Positions 54,501 through 61,100 of a stretch of DNA of 64,000 nt are shown in pieces. Source of the stretch: Leisingera sp. ANG-M7 (lineage in GTDB: Bacteria; Pseudomonadota; Alphaproteobacteria; Rhodobacterales; Rhodobacteraceae); contig NZ_JWLI01000025.1 of NCBI RefSeq assembly GCF_000813965.1, positions 58,750 through 122,749 on the forward strand, read 5' to 3'. The notes beneath the pieces were generated by a model. It saw nothing but the letters and a program-made list of their open reading frames with translations. It had not been told where the DNA came from and did no database searches. The first letter of the stretch is position 1. Each line of letters opens with the position of its first letter. Position numbers and translations under genes: made by a program.

Positions 54501-55184
54501 GGGGGAGGCAGACATCATGTCCTCGACCGAAAAGGCCAGAATGACGCCGTTCACCGGCTGGTCGGGGCGCCCCTTCTTGAGCAGGCCCAGGAAGGCATCC
54601 CAGCTAGCTTTGTCCGCCGCCGCATCACTGTCGTGCATGGTGTAGCGGCCGGCGGTGTCAATCAGCACCGCGTCCTCGGCGAACCAGAAATCGCAGTTGC
54701 GGGTGCCGCCGAACCCCTGCGCCTTGTCCGGCAGAATGTCCTGGCCCGGGAATTCGATCCCGGCATTGGACAAGGCTGTGGTCTTGCCCGCCGCGGGCGG
54801 ACCGATAATCACATACCAGGGCAGATCATACAGGTAGTTCCTGCCGCCCGCCTTCTTCAGTTTCGCCATCGCCTCCTGCAGGCGTTCGCTCAGAACCGCG
54901 GCATCGCCCGCAGGTTCCTGCAGCAAGCTGTCCTCCAGATCCTGCGCGCGTTTCCGGCGCCGCCGCCAGCGCAGCCCGTAGTACAGCGCCAGCGCAAACA
55001 GAATTACGCCAATCACCGCGGCGCGGAACCAGACCGCAGCAAACAGGGTCAGGCCGGTCATCGGGAACCCGAACCAGATGGCAGCAAACAAGGCAAGGAT
55101 GCCGGTCACGATCAGCGGAATGCGCATCCAGGGCTTGCGCAGCAGCTGGACTGGCAGGCTGAGAAAGGAAAGGAACCGGAACAT
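51552..55184 (-). CDS. tssM: T6SS membrane-complex protein TssM (IcmF/VasK)
   Basis: The 1210-residue protein has membrane helices near 21-40 and 45-70, a cytoplasmic NTPase-like domain with Walker A GPPAAGKTT at 128-136, a third helix near 442-465 (STAFAAILLGTAGSMGAFGY), and a long periplasmic region (ImcF-related and C-terminal beta domains). It forms the inner-membrane part of the TssJLM complex, spanning to the outer membrane. Length and layout are standard. No tssJ lipoprotein gene is near. It lies between tssL (1-base gap) and tagF (4-base gap). Confidence 0.95.
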   Translation of the reverse strand: MFRFLSFLSLPVQLLRKPWMRIPLIVTGILALFAAIWFGFPMTGLTLFAAVWFRAAVIGVILFALALYYGLRWRRRRKRAQDLEDSLLQEPAGDAAVLSERLQEAMAKLKKAGGRNYLYDLPWYVIIGPPAAGKTTALSNAGIEFPGQDILPDKAQGFGGTRNCDFWFAEDAVLIDTAGRYTMHDSDAAADKASWDAFLGLLKKGRPDQPVNGVILAFSVEDMMSASPASIADHAATVRTRLGEIHETLRIDFPVYVLFTKADLISGFREYFASFSQSRRKSVWGVTFQTKDRSVETYKQAGAEIDQLISRLSDEVIDRMNEEPDGASRIAIFGLPGQMAMLRENICEFLRVVFEPTRYKTSALLRGFYFTSGTQEGTPVDQVLGEMSRNSGDAGLFQPAFMSGKGKSYFLHDLMKKVIFEERGWVGFDRAAMRRTALLRSTAFAAILLGTAGSMGAFGYSYWQNATLTRNAEHDAVAFFDAARNELSRTVIDGTDPSPVMPHLQDLRDMTTGYGDPEQPGFWQGLGLSRHAELSGATHRAYSDGLERMLRPRLVLHLENAIPQLIADENTAEVYRALKVYLLLGGTGQGNAADNDAAVTSYFEQLWRSQFNAAGQIDERQQLLAHLEALLDLDGDRKPVIGIDPEIVRQAREAIVNLPLAEQAYALIKERAATSGIRDFGLAERLSGQVAQVLETTNGTPLQSVGVPALYTFEGYWGYFLEELTTARTRLREDQWVLGEAAGRVGYETQLAGLEAELHRVYRLEFSAAWKAMFAQIGLARMSADAPQYAALAAASSQVASPLLELVEAVEEETRLSRFYDQLDTLDPAAVAASGGDLGANMGDAVFKRIYSKSGVFQKVALDSFKARAKVQTQAGAAGQAHGEDLQRRQVERISDDFAQWHSLLNGKPGQRPIDLVLAVLGDLRENRRQAAVAPTPADEAMLSQSLSALTMNNTALPAPLAQLLNEAESEFRAEAQDAAMTQLNRALNDEVTQFCRDFIAPLYPFGGGRHVSPAVFGQFFGPGGRMDRFYTSYLQPHVVRSPDGLKPAPGSATGQRLSPEVLRQFSNAQAIQLAFFASGAPEPEVGMSIVHADSSPSVELAVLSVNGTSVRTQPGSTPAALSWPGQASGVSVELFPQKRQRQSALSFTDGRWDIVTFLRQGRAKARGNVVDVRHEIGGRSISYRIEFDSTTVPFLMPELADFSCPVTLE

Positions 55185-55185
55185 T

Positions 55186-56742
55186 CTAGTTTTCTCTCGG
55201 AATCATGATTTCGACGCGGCGGTTGCGCGCCCTGCCGTCACGGCTGCTGTTGTCAGCGATCGGGTCGACTGCGCCCTTGCCCTCGGCCGAAATCCGGCTG
55301 GCGTCGGCCAGTGCCGCGCCCAGAACAGTTGCGACAGTTTCCGCCCGGGCCAGTGAAAGCTGCTCATTGGTTTTGTAGCGCCCGCGCCCCGACGGCGGCA
55401 CGCTGTCGGTATGACCTACCACCCGCACCGGGCCGGTTTCCCCGTCCAAGGCCGCGGCGGTGGCGCCGATCAGCATGCTGATATCGCTGCTCAGATCCGC
55501 GGAGCCTGAGGTGAAGCGCAGCGCCCGGCCGACACGGATGAGCACCCAGTCATTGGTTTGGTCGAGTTCGATCTGGCCGGTTTCCAGCTCGCCCTCCAGC
55601 GCGCCGGTCAACCGCTGCATCTGCGTGCTGGTGGGCGGTTCATACGGGCGGACAACCGGCTGCGTGCGTTCGATGACGATGCCGGGCTGGCCCTGGTGCA
55701 GCGCCAGGATACCGTCACGCACTTCGGCGCTTTGCCGGGTGAGCAGCGTCGAAAGTGTTGCAAACAGCGCCATCACCATCACGGCGGACACGCTGAGCGC
55801 CACCCACAGCGGCAGTTTGCCCTGATTGCGGCGGGTGCCAAGCGGCACCGCGCTCCAGCGCGGCGAGATATCGTCATCCGGGCGCGGCTGCACCCGGCGC
55901 AGGGTTTCGTAGATGGCTGTGCGGATGCGGGCGCATTCCACCGTGCCGTTGGGCATGGTGCGGTACTGGCCCTCAAAGCCCAGCGACAGGCAGGTCAGCA
56001 TCAGCTCCAGCAGGTGAAAGCGCTGGCCGGGCGCCCGCATCGCCTCGTCCACTTTCTGAAAGAAACCCACCCCGGAGGAGCGGTCGCCGAAGAACCGTGC
56101 CGCCATGGAATATTCCTGCCACATGCCGCGGTCGGTGCCGGGCAGATTCTGGACGATGTCGTCCGCTGTGGCGGACAGCGCGTATTTGGCATCGAGAACG
56201 TCCTGCGGCGCAGCATTTGCAGCATGCGCCTTTTTCTCGAAAGCGTCGATTTCCCGGACCACATGGTCGATCAGCGGGGCAGCCTGCATGTCCACCAGCC
56301 CGGTGCGCAGCCGGCCAAGCAGCACCAGAAGGTCTGCCGCAGCCGCAATCAGCGGATTGGAGGATTGCGCAGCGCCGCTGCCCTGTGCCTTCAGCGCATC
56401 AGCCAGCGCGATCCGCGGTTGCGCCTGTGGCCGGGCCGCCTGGCCCGGCTGCACGATATCGGGGAAAATCCCGGCGCCGGCCGGCTGCTGGCCCGTTGCG
56501 GGCCGGTAATGCGGCTGCATTTGCGGTGGTTCGGGCTGCGGCGGCAGCGCTCCGCCAAGCCAGGTATCCTGTGCCGGGGACTGCACCGGAGCAATACGGC
56601 CCGGCCCGCCGCCGGCAGGCGGCAGCGGCTGTCCGAACACCGTATTTCCTGCTGGAGGAGCAGCCGGCGGGCGCGCTGGCGCCGGCCCGGGCACCGGCGG
56701 GATCGGCTGCCCGAAAACGGTCTTGTCGTCATCCTCCGCCAT
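55186..56742 (-). CDS. tssL: T6SS TssL (DotU) with C-terminal OmpA-like peptidoglycan-binding domain
   Basis: The ATG at 56742 gives 518 residues. Residues 1-125 are a Pro/Gln-rich linker with three repeats of the TVFGQPLPP kind. The DotU cytoplasmic domain spans about 130-320 (NPLIAAAADLLVLLGRLR, SARTADDIVQNL region), one membrane helix lies near 345 (LWVALSVSAVMVMALFATL), and an OmpA domain follows (VVGHTDSVPPSGRG, LSLARAETVATVLGA, RNRRVEIMI). This is the extended TssL that also grips peptidoglycan. Its start overlaps the tssK stop by 1 base (TGATG). Confidence 0.94.
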   Translation of the reverse strand: MAEDDDKTVFGQPIPPVPGPAPARPPAAPPAGNTVFGQPLPPAGGGPGRIAPVQSPAQDTWLGGALPPQPEPPQMQPHYRPATGQQPAGAGIFPDIVQPGQAARPQAQPRIALADALKAQGSGAAQSSNPLIAAAADLLVLLGRLRTGLVDMQAAPLIDHVVREIDAFEKKAHAANAAPQDVLDAKYALSATADDIVQNLPGTDRGMWQEYSMAARFFGDRSSGVGFFQKVDEAMRAPGQRFHLLELMLTCLSLGFEGQYRTMPNGTVECARIRTAIYETLRRVQPRPDDDISPRWSAVPLGTRRNQGKLPLWVALSVSAVMVMALFATLSTLLTRQSAEVRDGILALHQGQPGIVIERTQPVVRPYEPPTSTQMQRLTGALEGELETGQIELDQTNDWVLIRVGRALRFTSGSADLSSDISMLIGATAAALDGETGPVRVVGHTDSVPPSGRGRYKTNEQLSLARAETVATVLGAALADASRISAEGKGAVDPIADNSSRDGRARNRRVEIMIPREN

Positions 56743-58076
56743 CAGCCGCCCTCCGGCACCGCCCAAAGCTCAAGCTTCAGGTCCGGCCAGTTGCCCGCAA
56801 AGTGCAGCCCCCCCGCCGGGGCGGTTGAGAACTCCCGCCACAGGTCCGAGGACTTGTCGAGCAGGAAATAGACATTGGTCGACACCACCCGGATTTGCCG
56901 CGGCGGGTTGGGCAGATGCACCAGGCCGATGCCGGGCAGGTTGTTGCTGACAATCTGCTTCATGCTGGTGGAGGGCCCGGCCTTGCACAGCTGCGGGAAC
57001 TGCTGTTGCACCTGGGTCAGGGGCAGGCTCGAGGACACCTCGATAACAAAGGTCGCCTGGGCAAACAGGTTGCGGTCGTTGACCAGCGCCGCATAGGAAT
57101 TGGCGCGGACCTCGTTCAGCGGCAGGCGCACCGCGCGGCCCACGTCCCGGGCCAGCAGCTGCTGGATGTCCTGCACCAAGGCGGTGAAGCTATCCTTGCT
57201 GTCCTGATGGCTGTAACGCTCGTATGTGCGGGTCCGGCGCGCGCCCTGGTCAAAGGTTGACAGCTCGCCTGCCAGCGCCAGCAGTTTTTCATAGAGCCTC
57301 TCGGGATGCAGATTGGCGAGCCCCTGCATGTGCTGCAGAACCGGCAGCTCGCGGTTCAGCACCATCAGCATGAGGTAATCCGTGGCCTGCATCCCCCCGC
57401 CCGAGGACGGGTCGGAAGCATAGCGCGCCAGCGTTTCCAGCTTGGCCTCAATCCAGCCGATGACGCGGCTCAGATAGCCCTCATAGGCGGGATGCACCCG
57501 CATCACCAGCGCCACCGGCGGCACGCTGTCGTCCAGGGTCACGATGCCGTCGCGCATATCGATAATGCGCGCCAGCCGGATGTTCTGGTATCCGGGGCGC
57601 GGCGTCTTGCGCAGCACCAATTCCAGCCGCGGCTGGGCGATTTCGACGATATGCTCAGAGCGGCCGGCCGACGCGTTGTTGACCACGGTTTCGGCATTCA
57701 GGACGAAACGTGTTGCCGCATTGGCGGCCGCGGGCGACACATCCTGCCCGCTGACGCTGGCATCCGGCAATGTCAGCCAGACATCCAGCCCCTGGGCCTC
57801 ATCCTCCGGCACCTCCACGGGCACCGGCAGCGGCGCCGATCCCGGCGCATCAAAGGCCATACCGTCGGGCATAATGCCTGCAACCGCCCGCAGGCCGATC
57901 TTGCCTTGCTGCGCCAGATCCCGGTCGAACCGCAGCTCGCTCACGCCCCAGGGGTAGGGAGTGATGTTGGCAGTGCGTTCACGCAGCTGGTATTCCTGGT
58001 AGCGGTCGGCCTGCTGCAGATGGTGCGGTTGAAGGAACAGGCCTTCTTTCCAGGCCACTTTGCTGAAATTCGACAT
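56742..58076 (-). CDS. tssK: T6SS baseplate protein TssK (VasE)
   Basis: The 444-residue protein opens with KVAWKEGLFLQPHHLQQADRYQEY, the TssK hallmark, and has the conserved PYPWGVSELRFD, AIPQ-like EIAQPRLELVL and C-terminal VHLPNPPRQI segments. TssK links the T6SS baseplate to the TssLM membrane complex. It is the first gene of the T6SS fragment in this window. The core sheath, tube, ClpV and baseplate genes (tssB, C, D, E, F, G, H, I) are not here and must lie elsewhere. Confidence 0.95.
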   Translation of the reverse strand: MSNFSKVAWKEGLFLQPHHLQQADRYQEYQLRERTANITPYPWGVSELRFDRDLAQQGKIGLRAVAGIMPDGMAFDAPGSAPLPVPVEVPEDEAQGLDVWLTLPDASVSGQDVSPAAANAATRFVLNAETVVNNASAGRSEHIVEIAQPRLELVLRKTPRPGYQNIRLARIIDMRDGIVTLDDSVPPVALVMRVHPAYEGYLSRVIGWIEAKLETLARYASDPSSGGGMQATDYLMLMVLNRELPVLQHMQGLANLHPERLYEKLLALAGELSTFDQGARRTRTYERYSHQDSKDSFTALVQDIQQLLARDVGRAVRLPLNEVRANSYAALVNDRNLFAQATFVIEVSSSLPLTQVQQQFPQLCKAGPSTSMKQIVSNNLPGIGLVHLPNPPRQIRVVSTNVYFLLDKSSDLWREFSTAPAGGLHFAGNWPDLKLELWAVPEGG

Positions 58077-58181
58077 GTGTATTCAATCGCTTCCATATCA
58101 AACGGGCCGCTGGCCCCCGGTAAGAATGACGCAACTTTTAAGGCTTGCGAACGGATCGTCAACACGGCCTGGTAGTGCGTC

Positions 58182-61100
58182 CTAAAACTGCAGGCGGATC
58201 TGCGCGGTGAGCCCCCAGCTGTCGAGCCTGTCACTGAACCTGGTGTCGGCACGGAACGATGCGTCCAGCTGACGCCCCGGCAGTGCGCTGCCGGGCTGCA
58301 GAATCTTGGTGTAGTTCAGGCCAAGGCTGAGTTCGCCATAGGTGCCAAGATTGCTGCTCGTACTGCTCAGCGCGGTTCCGGCACGTTCGCCGGTATCCGG
58401 GTCATAGAGGAAAAACTGCGACTCCACGTCGGATCCGAAGTCGTGGTAAACCGTTGCCGTGGCGAAATAGTTGAGCGCGGACGTGCCGGACAGACCGATC
58501 TTGCTCTTGGACAGGGTCAGGCCCGCAAAGCCCACCCGGCTCTCGATGTCCTCAATCTCCAGCTCGCCGTTGTCAAAATACAGCGTATCGGTCTCGATAT
58601 TGGAAAACGAGAACCCCAGCGAGGGCACGATGCGCAAGTCCTTGGCTTCGTTCAAGGGAATCGAAAGCCCCGCTGAGGCGCCGATGGTCAGGCCGCGGCT
58701 GTCATATGACTGATCCTGAACACCAAAGCTCAGATCCTCCGCCGTAAGGGTCGCGTCCCCGGACAGTATCCGCACCGTATCCAAAGCTGCCGCATTCACC
58801 GTATTTTCAAGGTCGAACGCGGTTCGATCCGCCCTGATCTGCACATCTGCAAACAGCACCCGGCCGCTGTCGCCCAAACTGCGGGAAGCCGCCATGTAAG
58901 CGCTGCCGTACCGCTGGGAAAAACTGCTGCGGTTGGTGCTGGTACGCACATTCGGGTTCAGCAGTCCGGTATTGGCATCGAAATAGTAGACCGGCTGCGT
59001 CGTGGTGCCGCCGTTATAGCCCGCGATGCCGCCAAAACTCAGATCCCACCCGTTGAAATAGCCGTTGAAGCAGGAATAATCCGCGCCGATCTGAAACCCG
59101 TAGTAATCCGCTGACAGCTCGCTGCTATAGCTGCCAAGTGCCGTTTCTGATGTCCCGGTGGCGGTTGCCTGACCGCCTGTGGCGCGGCTCCAGGTCCCGA
59201 GCCCGCAAACGTCTTCGCCCGGGACGGCAAGGCCTGTCACAAAGGGGCTTGTCGGGCGGTTGACCACACTGCCCATCAGCGATTGCGTCAGCGCAAGGCC
59301 GGTTGCAAGCCCGCCGACCGCGGGATTGGCCGCACCTTGCAGCTGGTAGGCGCCGGCACTGCTGTTATCGACCAGGGCATAAACAGCTGCTCCGGTATTG
59401 GGCAAGCCGCTGACCGTGACGCCTTGCAACCCGCCACTGCCGTAGGTCAGAACATCGACACTGCCGGTCAAACGGTTGGTCAGATCCTCTGTGTTGCTGA
59501 AGTTGAAGGTGGCTTCGCCGGACAGGTTGCCGGAAACTTCGACAACATCGGTTTGAATTGCGCCGTCTTCGAACACCGCATCCATTTCGATCGTACCGTT
59601 CAGCACGGCGTCCCCCGAGACTCTGAACACATCGTCCCCCGCCCCGTCAGCAAGGTCGATGACCGCCCCCGCCTGATGGGTCAGCTGCCCGGCGCCGGTG
59701 ACGGTGCCATCGGCGATGATTGTCCCGCTGTTCACCACCGCCGCATGGACCGTGGCGCCATCTGACAGGCCCAGCGAGGATGTGTTGGTCAGTGTGCCAG
59801 ATGCCAGTACACCGCTGCCGGACACCTGCAACGAAGCGCCGCTGACATTCATACTGACTGCTTGTGCGGAGCTGCCTCCGCTGACTTCGAGCGCACCAAA
59901 TGACAAGTTGCCTTCAATGATCATTCTCCCGCTGCTGGACAGCGTTCCCGCAACTTCCGACGTGCCATCCACTGTCAGGGTCCCGCGGTTGCTCAAAGAC
60001 CCCGAAACATCGCCCGCCAGCGTTGCGGTGCCGTCGTTGGTGACATCACCGGTGACAGTTCCGTCCAGATCCAGAGTTGCACCGGAACTGTTGATCACAT
60101 CTCCGGTCACATTGCCGCCTGCCGCGATGCCGGCAGTGCCGGAGTTTTCCAGCCCCATTTCCAGCCGGGCGCTGCTGCCGACCGTCAAACTGCCGTTTGC
60201 CGAGTTCTCGAAAAACGTTCCCCCTGATCCGGTGAGCGTGGCCCCGGTCATCTCTACCCGGCCGCCGTTTGCCGCCGTCCCGCCACTCGCCACGGTAGTG
60301 CTTCCGCCTGTAAAGGTCAGCGCGCCATTGCCGGAATTGGAGAAGCTCTCCACCCCCGTCAGGTCACCTGAGACAGTGACCACTGCACTGCCCTGAACGG
60401 TCAGGCTGCCGTCCAGCGTGCCAGACAGGTCAGCTGCAGCGCTGCCGCTATTCCTCAGGTCTCCCGCAATCATCCCTGTGGAAACCAAGGTGCCGGAATT
60501 GGAGATGCCGCCATTTATGGTGCTGTTGTTCGTCAGCGTACCGCCGGAAATGGCCACGTTGCCCCCAATGGTGCCGTCATTGATCACGGTACCGCCAGAG
60601 ATTGACGCAGCGCCGCTGATTGCCCCGCTGTTGGTGAAGCTGCCGCCCGTCTGGTTCAGTATACCTACGGTGCCTGCATTCGAGACGGTGCCCGCGTTGC
60701 TCAATTCTGCCACCGTGCCGCCGCTGGAGACGGTCAGACCGCCGCCGGAGCTGTTCTGCAGGTCCGTCACAGTGCCGCCGTTCACCGTGGCGCTACCGCT
60801 GTTTGTCAGGCCAGAAACGCTGCCGCCGGTTACGCTCATAGTACCGCCGTTGTCCACTGTCCCGGCACTGCCGCTGGTGGTCAGATCCGCACCTGCCGCA
60901 ACCGTCACATCGCCGTTCAGTGTGCCGGAGCTGTCCAGCGAACCGCCCGACAGGGTCACCGCCCCGTCCATCGACCCGCTGTTGGTCACGGTGCCGCCAG
61001 AGATTGACGCAGCGCCGCTGACCGTGCCGGTGTTGGTGAAGCTGCCGCCAGTCTGGTCCAACGCTCCTATGCTGCCAGCGTTCGACACCGTGCCAGCGGT

